64,000 bases of DNA from Paraburkholderia sp. UYCP14C (lineage in GTDB: Bacteria > Pseudomonadota > Gammaproteobacteria > Burkholderiales > Burkholderiaceae). The notes beneath the pieces are model-generated. The model saw only the letters and a program-made list of their open reading frames with translations. It ran no database searches and was not told where the DNA came from. The translations under genes and the position numbers were made by a program. The stretch spans positions 20,291 through 84,290 of the forward strand of contig NZ_SELS01000037.1 in assembly GCF_004197395.1 (NCBI RefSeq). Direction: 5' to 3'. Shown here piece by piece: positions 20,006 through 29,075 of this stretch. The first letter of the stretch is position 1, and each line of letters starts with the position of its first letter.

Positions 20006-21853
20006 ATGCAACCTGTATTTGACCGCGCGTTCGCGGCGCATCGTGACGGCCGCCTCGACGACGCCGAACGCGGCTACCGCACCACGCTCGACCACAACCC
20101 AAGCCATGTCGACGCGCTGCACCTGCTCGGCGTGCTGCGCCACCAGCAGGGCCAGCACGCCGAAGCCGCCGAGCTCGTACGGCGCGCGGTCGACCTGCGC
20201 CCTGAAGACGCCGCGCTACAACTGAACCTCGGCAATGCGCTGAAGGCGCTCGGCCAGATCGACGCCGCGATCGAGCAGTTCCGCAACGCGCTGACGCTCG
20301 CGCCCACGTTCCCGATGGCGCACTACAACCTCGGCAATGCGTATGCGTCGCTGGGCCGTCACGAAGACGCCGCCGATGCGTTCGAACGCTCGCTGCGTCT
20401 GCAGCCGAACGACGCGTCGTCGCACAACAATCTCGGCAACGCGCTGCACGCGCTCGGCCGTCACGCGGACGCGATCGCGTCGTTCCGGCGCGCGCTCGAG
20501 CTGCGCCCCGGTCACGCGGGCGCGCTGAACAACATGGGCATGTCGCTGAACGCGCTCGATCGGCCGAACGAGGCGGTGCCCTGCTTCGAGGCCGCGCTCG
20601 CCACCGAGCCGCGCTTCGTCGCCGCGCACTTCAATCTCGCGAACACGTTCGATGCGACCGGCCAGCATGCGCAGGCAGTCGCGTCATTCGAAGCGGCGCT
20701 GCGTCTGCAGCCGAATCTGCCGCCCGCGATCTATGGCATGGGCAACGCGCTCGCGTCGCTCGGCCGTGCCGAACAGTCCCTGCCATATCTCGAGCGCGCG
20801 GTCGGGCTCGATCCGCAATTCGCGCTTGCGTGGCTCGCGCTCGGCACCGCGCACCAGGCGCTCGGCGCGCATGCGGCGGCGGTGCGCGCGCTCGATCAGG
20901 CGTTGCGGCTGCGTCCCGATCTCGCGTCCGCGCATATGAACCGTGCGCTCGCGTGGCTCGCGATGCGCGACTTCGAGCGCGGGCTGCCCGAATACGAATG
21001 GCGCCTGCAAACCGTCGCGCAACCGGCGATCCAGACGTTACCCCGCTGGCACGGCGAGCCGATCGACGAGTACACGCTGCTGATCCATGCCGAACAGGGT
21101 TTCGGCGACACGCTGCAGTTCGTGCGCTTCGTGCCGCTCGCTGCGCTTCGTGCGGCGCGCGTCGTGCTCGAAGTGCAGCCGCAGTTGGTGCCGCTGCTCG
21201 CGCCGGTCGCGAAGGCATGGCGCGTCTCGCTGATCGCGCAGGGTCAGCCGCGCCCCGCCGCCGATCTGCAGATTCCGCTGTTGAGCCTGCCGCTCGCGCT
21301 CGGCACGCGCTACGACACGATCGACGCGCGCACGCCGTATCTGAGCGTGCCGCCGGCCTATGGCCGCAAATGGCGCGGCTCGCTCGGCGGGCAGGCGAAG
21401 CGCAAGATCGGGCTCGCATGGTCGGGGCGCATCCAGCGCAACGAAACCCGCACGATGCCGCTCGCCGCGCTGGAGCCGCTGTTCGCGCTCGACGGCATCG
21501 ACTGGATCGTGCTGCAGCCCGATCTGTCCGACGAGGAACGCGCGGCGCTCGACGCGCATCCGCGCGCGGCCGCGATCCATCGCTTCGACGATCGCATCGG
21601 CGACTTCGCGGATACCGCGGCGATCATCGAGCGGCTCGACGCGGTGGTGTCGATCGACACGTCGATCGCGCACCTCGCCGGTGCGCTGCGCAAGCCGCTG
21701 TGGCTGATGCTGCCGTTCGCCGCCGACTGGCGCTGGTTCGACGACGATACCCGCAGCCCGTGGTATCCCGCCGCGACGCTGGTGCGTCAGCCGAGGCCGG
21801 GCGCGTGGGATGAAGTCGTCGCTGCGGTCGCCGACGAATTGCGGCACGGCTAG
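20006..21853 (+). CDS. TPR protein with C-terminal GT9-like glycosyltransferase domain
   Basis: A 615-residue two-part protein. Residues about 1-345 are roughly ten consecutive 34-residue tetratricopeptide repeats (recurring pattern HYNLGNAYASLGRHEDAADAF). Residues about 375-610 resemble glycosyltransferase family 9 (heptosyltransferase fold), with AEQGFGDTLQF near its start, GLAWSGRIQRN in the middle and SIDTSIAHLAGAL near the end, the last typical of GT9 donor binding. The start at 20006 gives the family-like MQPVFDRAFAAHRDGRL; an in-frame ATG at 19958 is possible, and neither has a clear Shine-Dalgarno. Substrate unknown. A strong bidirectional terminator follows. Confidence 0.78.
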   Translation: MQPVFDRAFAAHRDGRLDDAERGYRTTLDHNPSHVDALHLLGVLRHQQGQHAEAAELVRRAVDLRPEDAALQLNLGNALKALGQIDAAIEQFRNALTLAPTFPMAHYNLGNAYASLGRHEDAADAFERSLRLQPNDASSHNNLGNALHALGRHADAIASFRRALELRPGHAGALNNMGMSLNALDRPNEAVPCFEAALATEPRFVAAHFNLANTFDATGQHAQAVASFEAALRLQPNLPPAIYGMGNALASLGRAEQSLPYLERAVGLDPQFALAWLALGTAHQALGAHAAAVRALDQALRLRPDLASAHMNRALAWLAMRDFERGLPEYEWRLQTVAQPAIQTLPRWHGEPIDEYTLLIHAEQGFGDTLQFVRFVPLAALRAARVVLEVQPQLVPLLAPVAKAWRVSLIAQGQPRPAADLQIPLLSLPLALGTRYDTIDARTPYLSVPPAYGRKWRGSLGGQAKRKIGLAWSGRIQRNETRTMPLAALEPLFALDGIDWIVLQPDLSDEERAALDAHPRAAAIHRFDDRIGDFADTAAIIERLDAVVSIDTSIAHLAGALRKPLWLMLPFAADWRWFDDDTRSPWYPAATLVRQPRPGAWDEVVAAVADELRHG

Positions 21854-21871
21854 CGACGAACCACGCTCCGC

Positions 21872-21905
21872 CAACGAAAAACCCCGCTTTCGCGGGGTTT
21901 TTCGT
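21872..21905. terminator. Bidirectional intrinsic terminator
   Basis: Stem ACCCCGC / GCGGGGT with A-run upstream and T-run downstream lies between the convergent TPR gene (stop 21853) and the transporter gene (stop 21929), and serves both strands. Confidence 0.9.
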
Positions 21906-21928
21906 TTTCAGAACACGAGGCGAACCCG

Positions 21929-23230
21929 TCAGGCGGCCCGATACTGATTGCGCGACTCGGGCGTGCGATACAGGAACAGCGTCGCGAGCAGACCGCAGAT
22001 CGCCGCCACGCCGAGCACCAGGCCCGGCGCCGCCTTGTTGCTGGTCACGTGGATTAGCAGCGTGGCGATGGCCGGCGTGAAGCCGCCGATCGTCGTCGCG
22101 AGGCTGTACGCGAGCGAGAAGCCGGCGGTACGCACTTCGACGGGCATCACTTCGGTCAGCGCGACGACCATCGCGCCGTTGTAGCAGCCGTACAGGAACG
22201 ACAGCCACAGCTGCACGGCGAGCAGACGCGCGAACGACGGTTCGGCGACGAGCCATTGCAGCGCCGGATACGCGGTGAGGAGCGTCAGGATCGTGAACGC
22301 GAGGAGCACCGGACGGCGGCCGATCCGATCCGACAGCGCGCCCGAGAGCGGCAGCCAGATCAGGTTCGAGATACCGACGCAGACGGTGACGACGAGCGCG
22401 TCGATCGCCGACAGCTTCAGCACTTCCTTGCCGAAGGTCGGCGTGTACGCGGTGATCATATAGAACGACACGGTCGTCATGACGACCATGCCCATGCCGC
22501 CCAGCACGATCGGGTAGTTCTCGAGCATCGACTTCAGGATTTCGCCCATGCTCGGACGATGCTTGCGCGCCGTGAACTCCTCGGTTTCCTGCAGCGAGCG
22601 GCGGATGATGAACAGGAACGGCACGATCAGACAGCCGATCAGGAACGGCACGCGCCAGCCCCACGCGAACATCTGGTCGGCGGGCAGAATCTTGTTGAGC
22701 ATCACGCCGATCAGCGCGGCGAATACCACCGCGACCTGCTGGCTGCCCGACTGCCACGAGCAATAGAAGCCCTTGTTGCCCTTCGTCGCGATCTCCGACA
22801 GATACACCGACACGCCGCCAAGCTCGGCGCCGGCCGAGAAACCTTGCAGCAGCCGGCCGAACAGCACGAGCACGGGCGCCAGGAGCCCGATGGTCGCGTA
22901 GCCCGGTATCGTCGCGACCGTCAGCGTGCCGAGCGCCATCAGGCTCAGCGTGAGGATCAGGCCTTTGCGGCGGCCGTGATGGTCGATGTAGGCGCCCAGC
23001 ACGATCGCGCCGAGCGGACGCATCAGGAAGCCCGCGCCGAACACGGACAGCGACAGCATCAGCGACGCGAAATCGCTGCCGCTCGGGAAGTAGGTCTTGG
23101 CGATCGCCGAAGCGTAGTAGCCATAGACCATGAAGTCGTACATCTCAAGAAAGTTGCCGCTGACGACGCGGAACACTGTCTTGACCTTGGATTCTTCCGT
23201 GGTGGAAGCGGCGTGGGTCGCAGTAGACAT
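21929..23230 (-). CDS. MHS-family MFS transporter (citrate/dicarboxylate type)
   Basis: Inner-membrane proton symporter of the metabolite:H+ symporter group. The 433 residues begin after a short cytosolic tail with [19 protein letters not shown], the first helix typical of CitA/tricarballylate-type carriers, and have about 12 membrane segments. The loop 2-3 motif [12 protein letters not shown] and the later [11 protein letters not shown] are the MFS signature pair. The start at 23230 has GAGAG upstream and drops a 37-residue leader that is not family-like. No substrate gene lies next to it, so citrate is only the closest family guess. Confidence 0.85.
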   Translation of the reverse strand: MSTATHAASTTEESKVKTVFRVVSGNFLEMYDFMVYGYYASAIAKTYFPSGSDFASLMLSLSVFGAGFLMRPLGAIVLGAYIDHHGRRKGLILTLSLMALGTLTVATIPGYATIGLLAPVLVLFGRLLQGFSAGAELGGVSVYLSEIATKGNKGFYCSWQSGSQQVAVVFAALIGVMLNKILPADQMFAWGWRVPFLIGCLIVPFLFIIRRSLQETEEFTARKHRPSMGEILKSMLENYPIVLGGMGMVVMTTVSFYMITAYTPTFGKEVLKLSAIDALVVTVCVGISNLIWLPLSGALSDRIGRRPVLLAFTILTLLTAYPALQWLVAEPSFARLLAVQLWLSFLYGCYNGAMVVALTEVMPVEVRTAGFSLAYSLATTIGGFTPAIATLLIHVTSNKAAPGLVLGVAAICGLLATLFLYRTPESRNQYRAA

Positions 23231-23559
23231 GACACTCTCGGATAGGGCCGCCGCCCTGTCGGACGGATCGACGCGGACGGTGACGAGCGGGCAGTTGGAA
23301 CGATCCGCTGCGTTTGGCAAGCGGATGCCGCAGGCGGACACGCAGGTATAAGCGAAGCGCGCGCCCGCGGGGGCGCCGCATTCTGCTGCCCACGGCGTTC
23401 ATCCGATATCAGGGTAAACGCTGAGCTCGATGCGGGACCGATGCCACGTAATGTTACTGCTGATAAGGTTGCCGCGAAACGCATACAGTTTGCTGACGCG
23501 CGACACCGACGGGCAGCGCAGTAGACTGTCCGCGCGAGGCCATTCAGTCGATTACTCCG
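23231..23559. other. 329-bp divergent spacer
   Basis: Lies between the MHS transporter (minus) and the acetyltransferase (plus) and must carry both promoters. No hexamer pair close to consensus, no clear dyad and no small gene were recognised. Confidence 0.5.
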
Positions 23560-24084
23560 ATGCAAACCACCCCTGCTCTTTCCCTGCGCCCCGCCACGCT
23601 CGACGACGCCGCGCTGATTGCGTCGATCCACAGCGTCAGTTGGCAGGCGACCTATCGCGGCCTGTTGCCCGACGCGTTCCTCGACGGCGAAGTCACGCGC
23701 GAACGCGCCGCTTACTGGGCAGCGCGTCTCGGCGCGCCGGGCGGCGAGCGCCGCATCGTGCTGATCGCCGAGCTGGCCGGCGAGCCGATCGGCTTCGTGT
23801 GTGTCGAGCGTCAGCCCGAGTCCGCGTGGGGCGTGCTGCTCGACAATCTGCATGCGCTGCCCGGTTACCAGGGCATCGGCGTCGGCAAGACGCTGATGCA
23901 CGCAGCCGTCGACTGGGCGCGCGCGCAGGGCGAGGCGCAGCTGTATCTCTACGTGCTCGAGGGCAATACGGCGGCGATCGGCTTTTACGAGCGGCACGGC
24001 TGGCAGTTCGTCGGCGCGGAGCCGGATCATATGGGCGGCATGGATATCACCGCGTTGCGCTACGTGTACCGGTTGACGCCCTGA
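23560..24084 (+). CDS. GNAT-family N-acetyltransferase
   Basis: Acetyl-CoA-dependent acetyltransferase of 174 residues. The start LSLRPATLDDAALIASIHSVSWQ is characteristic of the fold, motif A is LHALPGYQGIGVGKTLMHAA (about 104-123) with the Q/R-x-x-G-x-G/A pyrophosphate loop as QGIGVG, and motif B is LYVLEGNTAAIGFYERHGW (about 130-148). Substrate is unknown; family members act on amines, antibiotics or protein N-termini. It stands alone. Confidence 0.85.
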   Translation: MQTTPALSLRPATLDDAALIASIHSVSWQATYRGLLPDAFLDGEVTRERAAYWAARLGAPGGERRIVLIAELAGEPIGFVCVERQPESAWGVLLDNLHALPGYQGIGVGKTLMHAAVDWARAQGEAQLYLYVLEGNTAAIGFYERHGWQFVGAEPDHMGGMDITALRYVYRLTP

Positions 24085-24295
24085 GCGCTTCGGTTGACGG
24101 TGCGTGACGCGCGCGCCGTCGGGTGGCATCGCGGCGATGGCGCGTGGACGTACCCCCTCCCGTTATCGGAATCATCCGAAGGCTGGACGGGGTAGTTTCG
24201 AGGCATGATTTTCTGTTGCCGATGGCTTCATCGGCCCCCTACAGATTCCATCACTGCCGCACCGGTGGTCTGTCACGAGACACCGGAAGAAACCC

Positions 24296-25339
24296 ATGAC
24301 CAGCACGCCGCTCACCGCGATCGAAGGCGCATTGGCGCTTCCCTCTCTCCGCTCACTCAACCATCTGCCCGAACCGTTCGGTCGCGGCTGGGCGTTGCTG
24401 CCCCCGGGTCAGCGCTGGCATGCCGGACTCGATTCGCTGTATGCCGCGCTGCTGCGCACCGTCTGCATCAGAAATCGGCAGTTGCGGTCGTATGGGCAGC
24501 GGGTGTTGATCGACAGCTTGCTGGTCGGCGTCAAGCGGACGGCAGAAGCGCGCGTCGCGGACGCCACACGGCCTGTGGCGGAGCCTGCGGATATTGCCGC
24601 GGCCGCCCGTCCCGATATGCGGCGGATCGTGCCTCAGGGTCCAATGCGAATCGCGCTCAAGGCCCGCTCGCCGCAAATCGTGCAGCGGCGCACCGTGTGG
24701 CATCGGCGTACGGTCGCCGCGAGTGCCGGCGTAATCGGCTGCGTTGCGGTGCTGGCGTGGTGGATCGTCGATCAGCCTCTGGCGCCTCGGCACCTGAGCT
24801 CCGACTTGCTGAAATCGGCGCAAGCTCTGATGGCGCGTCGAGAGGCACCGGTGCCAGCGCCGGTGCCAGCGCCGGTAGGAAAGCCTCGTGCGCAGCCTCC
24901 GGCTGCGAGTCCCGAAGCTCCGGTGATTGCCGATGCCGTCATACCGGCTCCTGTACTTGAGCCATCACCGGTCGACGTGGCCGCCGCAGCAGCCGTGCCC
25001 ATGGCAGCCCCGCCTGAGCGCCCCCCAGCGCGACCTGCGCCCGCGCCGCGTGACGCGATTCGCTCATCACCTCCGCGTCGCGTGCTTCATGCGCGATCCC
25101 ATCCGCTCGCCGTGAATCGCCGAGCCTCGAATGAGTCGTCGCATCAAGCGCGCGTGCCGACCGGGTTCGGTGAAGACGAATACGCCGACGTGGCGGCGTT
25201 CGCCATGATGTCTTCGCGCGACGTCGCGCCGCTGCCGCGCGCCGCCGCATCGAACCATCCGCCGGCAGACAGTACCGAGTGGATGAACCATATGTCGCAG
25301 CGTCGCGTCACCGAAATCCCGGAACAATTCGCGCGATGA
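24296..25339 (+). CDS. Unknown single-pass membrane protein with Pro/Ala-rich domain
   Basis: 347 residues of unrecognised family. Residues 1-135 are a cytosolic, moderately hydrophobic region; about 140-158 (AASAGVIGCVAVLAWWIVD) is a single membrane helix preceded by Arg-rich HRR; the remainder is a low-complexity Pro/Ala region (about 183-270, PVPAPVPAPV repeats at DNA 24855-24880) followed by an Arg/Ser-rich tail. The topology resembles TonB-like or cell-envelope spanning proteins, but no TonB C-terminal domain is seen. The ATG follows GGAAGA. Confidence 0.6.
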   Translation: MTSTPLTAIEGALALPSLRSLNHLPEPFGRGWALLPPGQRWHAGLDSLYAALLRTVCIRNRQLRSYGQRVLIDSLLVGVKRTAEARVADATRPVAEPADIAAAARPDMRRIVPQGPMRIALKARSPQIVQRRTVWHRRTVAASAGVIGCVAVLAWWIVDQPLAPRHLSSDLLKSAQALMARREAPVPAPVPAPVGKPRAQPPAASPEAPVIADAVIPAPVLEPSPVDVAAAAAVPMAAPPERPPARPAPAPRDAIRSSPPRRVLHARSHPLAVNRRASNESSHQARVPTGFGEDEYADVAAFAMMSSRDVAPLPRAAASNHPPADSTEWMNHMSQRRVTEIPEQFAR

Positions 25340-25360
25340 GTGCCGGGTGAGCGAGTCCGA

Positions 25361-25399
25361 GAAAAAGAAAACGCACTGCCACATAACATGGCAGTGCGT
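25361..25399 (-). terminator. Intrinsic terminator for the minus-strand hydrolase gene
   Basis: A perfect 11-bp stem ACGCACTGCCA / TGGCAGTGCGT (25371-25399, 7-nt loop) is followed on the minus strand by TTTCTTTTTC. It lies 120 bp past the 25521 stop and also faces the end of the plus-strand gene at 25339. Confidence 0.8.
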
Positions 25400-25520
25400 C
25401 AGTTGGTTGGGATCGCCTCGTCGGGCTCCCGAAAGCAGCAAAAGCGCCGGCTCGATACACAGGCACGACAGCGGACTCAACCTCCACCGCGCACACCGCG
25501 CCAACGCCAACCCGCCATGC

Positions 25521-26975
25521 TTAAAACCGCGTTTCCCGCGCGACCCGCAGGAACGTATCGAGCAACGGCGTGCAGTCGAGCATCTCCGGGCCGCCCGCGC
25601 GATGAAACTCCGGATGCCACTGCACACCCATCACGAACGGCGCGCGCCGGTAGCGCACGGCCTCGATGATGCCGTCCGACGCCGACACCGCCTCGATATT
25701 CAGATCGCGGCCCAGCGTCTTCACCGCCTGATGGTGGATCGAATTGACGATCCCGTCGCGCCGCCCGGGGAACATGTTCAGCAGCGTCGAGCCATCCGGA
25801 AAGTGCACACCGTGCCGATGCTGATCGTAGTTCTCGTTGACGTGTGCGTTCGCGGTCGGCACTTCGGTTGCGATGTCCTGATACAGCGTGCCGCCGAACG
25901 CGACGTTGATCAGCTGGCAGCCGCGGCACACGCCGAGCACAGGTTTGCCCGACTCGACGAACTCGTGCAGCAACTCGAGCTCGTACATGTCGCGCACGCG
26001 ATCGCCGGGCCATTCGTGGCTGACCGCGGCTTCCGCATACGTCTGTGGCGACACGTCGGCACCGCCTTGCAATAGCAGCCCGTCGAGATGCTTCGCATAG
26101 TCGCGCAGACGGATATTGCTCGGGTGCAGCATGCCCTGATGACCGACGGTCGGGATCATGAACACCAGCACGTCGCGCGACATCACCCAGTGCGCGACCG
26201 ACTCTTCCAGATACTGCAGCGTCTTGCCGCGTAGCCCCTTCGCGCCCGGTTCCGGGTGGAAGATGCGCGCCGACACGCCGATGCGCAGCGTGCGCTGCGT
26301 GATCCTCTGTCCGGCGCGATCGAACAGTTGCCGTGCACGCGCCGCGATGATGCGCCCAAACACACTCCACGCCGAATCGCTCTGCTTCAGATAACGCGGC
26401 GGTGACGGCGGCAGCGCGTTGGGCGGCGGCGGGTTGTTGGCACTGAAGTCGGGGGCCGCGCCGAAACCGGGCGGCGGCGAACCGGGCGCACGCGCCGCGG
26501 GCGCGGCGGCTTCCTCGGTGGCGATTTCGGCGTCGGTGGCGATGTCCGCGGCGCTGATGCCGCCCGCGTGCGGCTCGCCGGCGGCCGCCGTCGGTTTCAC
26601 GACAGGATCGGATTTCATCGTAGTCGCGCCGCCGGTGTACGTACCGGCGCGCCGCGCTTCGCGCTCGTGCACCGCCGCTTCCTGCCGCGCGGTCGATTCC
26701 GCGGCGGCGCTGCGTGCCTCGAGCGCGTCGCGCAGCCGCGCCGTTCGCGGATCTTCGGGAGTCACCGACGATGCGCTGATCGGATCGTCGGTCGACGACC
26801 TCGCGATCGCCTCCTCGACGGCCGGGCTCGTGTCTTTGGCGGCCGACTGAGTGGCATCTTCATGCGACGGAGCAAGCGCCGCGGCCGGTGTAACCGGCGC
26901 GCCGCCCGGCGCGGGCGAGGCCGGCTGCGGACTGCCGGTCGTGCCGGCGTTTTCGGGTGGTTTGTTTTCGCTCAT
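25521..26975 (-). CDS. Gamma-glutamyl-GABA hydrolase-like class I amidotransferase with long disordered N-terminus
   Basis: Peptidase C26 / PuuD-like hydrolase predicted to cleave gamma-glutamyl amides. The 484 residues divide into a low-complexity Pro/Ala/Ser-rich region (1 to about 228, no globular pattern) and a C-terminal catalytic domain (about 229-484). The triad is visible: nucleophile C350 in GVCRGCQ, and H454 and E456 in GVQWHPE. PuuD enzymes are usually about 250 residues, so the extension doubles the protein. The start at 26975 (MSENKPPENAG) has a weak Shine-Dalgarno. No polyamine or GABA genes are adjacent, so the substrate is inferred from the family only. Confidence 0.82.
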   Translation of the reverse strand: MSENKPPENAGTTGSPQPASPAPGGAPVTPAAALAPSHEDATQSAAKDTSPAVEEAIARSSTDDPISASSVTPEDPRTARLRDALEARSAAAESTARQEAAVHEREARRAGTYTGGATTMKSDPVVKPTAAAGEPHAGGISAADIATDAEIATEEAAAPAARAPGSPPPGFGAAPDFSANNPPPPNALPPSPPRYLKQSDSAWSVFGRIIAARARQLFDRAGQRITQRTLRIGVSARIFHPEPGAKGLRGKTLQYLEESVAHWVMSRDVLVFMIPTVGHQGMLHPSNIRLRDYAKHLDGLLLQGGADVSPQTYAEAAVSHEWPGDRVRDMYELELLHEFVESGKPVLGVCRGCQLINVAFGGTLYQDIATEVPTANAHVNENYDQHRHGVHFPDGSTLLNMFPGRRDGIVNSIHHQAVKTLGRDLNIEAVSASDGIIEAVRYRRAPFVMGVQWHPEFHRAGGPEMLDCTPLLDTFLRVARETRF

Positions 26976-27103
26976 GACTGTCGGACGGGCGCCTTTCACG
27001 GGAACGAATGAATATGCCCTGATTATCCGCCAGCGCAGCAGGCCCGGCAAACCCGCACACAATTACTCACATTGTTGCGAAGCGCCGCACCCATCGCTAT
27101 GAG

Positions 27104-28861
27104 TCAAGGGTCTGGCCGCTCTTCGAAAGTTTCCCGCAAGGCGATCTGCATCGACGCGTGGATCTTCACACACCAGCGCCACACGAGCGCGAGCAGCAGC
27201 GCCGCGCACACGAGCACCGCGACGAGCAGGCCAGTCGGCGGCAGGATGCTGCCCGACAGCGCCGCCACCAGCAGAAACACGCCGATCATCGACACGATCG
27301 GCACGAGGTCGGCGATCGCGTGACGCAGCGCGCTCGTGAAGCGCCCGGCGGTGGTCGGCTGCACGCTGACTTCGGCGAGCAGCAGCGCGAGCGACTTGGT
27401 CTTGCGATACACGGCCACGAGGAACGGCAGCGACACGACGAGCGCGACGCTCCACTGCACCACGCGTTGCAGTTGCTCGTCGTCGAGCCAGTGCGCGAGC
27501 AGCCGGCCGCTGTGCGGCGCGGTATACGAAACGGCCAGGAAAATCGCCGCGACGAGCGCGAGATTCACCGCGATCTGCAGGACGATGCGCCGCGTCATGC
27601 CGATCAGCGTCGGCTCGCCGCGAGCCGTGATCAGACTGCGCAGCCATTGCCCGTACATGCCGAACACGTTGGACATCGTGGCAGGCATCGCTCGCGCGAT
27701 GCGGCGCGTCAGCGGATCGGCGACCCGGATCAGATAGGGCGTCGTCAGCGTGGTCAACGCCGACACGGCGACCGCGATCGGGTACAGAAACCCGCTCGTC
27801 ACCTTCAACGTCAAACCGAGCGTCGCGATGATGAACGAGAACTCGCCGATCTGCGATACGGTCATGCCGACCCGCATCGAGGTGCGCGCGTCCTGCCCCG
27901 ACAGAAACGTGCCCAGCCCGCACGACACGAGCTTGCCGACGATCACCGCCAGCGTGATCACCGCAATCGGCCACCCGTAGTCGAGCATCACGGCCGGGTT
28001 CAGCATCAGTCCGATCGTGACGAAGAAGATCGCGGAAAAAGCGTCGCGCAGCGGTGCGATCAGATGCTCGATCCGGTGCAGATGACGCGACTCGGCCATG
28101 ATCGCGCCGATCAGGAACGCGCCGAGCGCAATGCTGTAATCGAGCTTGACGACCAGCAGACAGAAACCGAAGCAGAAGCCGAGCACCGACACGAGCAGCA
28201 TCTCGTCGCTGCCGGTGCGCGCGACGTAGTTCAGCGCGCGCGGCACGAGCAGCACGCCGACCAGCAGCGACACCGTCATGAACAGCAGCAGCTTGCCGAG
28301 CGTGACGGCCGCGAGCCCGGCCGACAGCTGCCCGGTCTGCGCGATGCCGGTCAGCAGCACCAGCATCGCGATGCCGAGAATGTCCTCGACGATCAGAATG
28401 CCGAACACGAGTTGCGCGAAGCTTTCCCGTTTCAGTCCGAGGTCCGACAACGCCTTCACGATGATCGTCGTCGACGAGATCGCGAGGATCGCGCCGAGGA
28501 ACAGCGAGTCCATCGGGCTCCAGCCGAACGCGCTGCCGATCTCATAGCCGATCCACAGCATCAGCACGATCTCGGACAGCGCGGCGACGATCGCCGTCGC
28601 GCCGACCTTGAACAGCTTGCGCAGGCTGAATTCGAGGCCCAGCGAAAACATCAGGAACACCACGCCCAGTTCGCCGAGCGTCTGGATCGTCTGTTCGTCG
28701 TGGATCAGCTGGAACGGCGGCGTGTACGGTCCGATGATCACGCCGGCCGCGATATAGCCGAGCACCACCGGCTGCTTCAGGCGATGGAACAGCACGGTGA
28801 CGACGCCGGCCAGCGCCATCACGACGGCCAGATCCTGGATGAAGCCGATGCCATGGTGCAT
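27104..28861 (-). CDS. CPA2 family cation/proton antiporter (KefB/YbaL-like, no RCK domain)
   Basis: Inner-membrane K+ or Na+/H+ antiporter. The 585 residues have about 12 helices in the N-terminal exchanger domain (1 to about 390), with the CPA2 hallmarks GVIIGPYTPPF, FLMFSLGLEFSLRKL and VEDILGIAMLVLLTG. The C-terminal part (about 410-575) has additional membrane segments in place of the cytosolic TrkA-N/RCK nucleotide-binding domain of KefB/KefC. It ends with a short charged tail. It is divergent from the amidase gene. Confidence 0.86.
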   Translation of the reverse strand: MHHGIGFIQDLAVVMALAGVVTVLFHRLKQPVVLGYIAAGVIIGPYTPPFQLIHDEQTIQTLGELGVVFLMFSLGLEFSLRKLFKVGATAIVAALSEIVLMLWIGYEIGSAFGWSPMDSLFLGAILAISSTTIIVKALSDLGLKRESFAQLVFGILIVEDILGIAMLVLLTGIAQTGQLSAGLAAVTLGKLLLFMTVSLLVGVLLVPRALNYVARTGSDEMLLVSVLGFCFGFCLLVVKLDYSIALGAFLIGAIMAESRHLHRIEHLIAPLRDAFSAIFFVTIGLMLNPAVMLDYGWPIAVITLAVIVGKLVSCGLGTFLSGQDARTSMRVGMTVSQIGEFSFIIATLGLTLKVTSGFLYPIAVAVSALTTLTTPYLIRVADPLTRRIARAMPATMSNVFGMYGQWLRSLITARGEPTLIGMTRRIVLQIAVNLALVAAIFLAVSYTAPHSGRLLAHWLDDEQLQRVVQWSVALVVSLPFLVAVYRKTKSLALLLAEVSVQPTTAGRFTSALRHAIADLVPIVSMIGVFLLVAALSGSILPPTGLLVAVLVCAALLLALVWRWCVKIHASMQIALRETFEERPDP

Positions 28862-29075
28862 GAACGCATTCCTTACAAACAGTAATCTCGTAAAGCGCAG
28901 TGTAACAAACGAACCGGCCAGGTTTCTGGCGAATTCGTGCGCGGCAGTGCACCATCGGTGTCAGGCCGCTCGGCCGCAAAACCTTGCTCTACAATGCGGA
29001 CGGACCTTTCACGTTGGCTCGACACTGCCCCGCGCATACGCCCCAACGGCGCTCAACCGGATTTCTACCGACATC

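Noticed and set aside
27158-28885. 575-codon plus-strand frame opposite the antiporter
   Set aside because: Composition dominated by Arg, Gln, His, Asp; no family pattern; opposite a clear 12-helix transporter.
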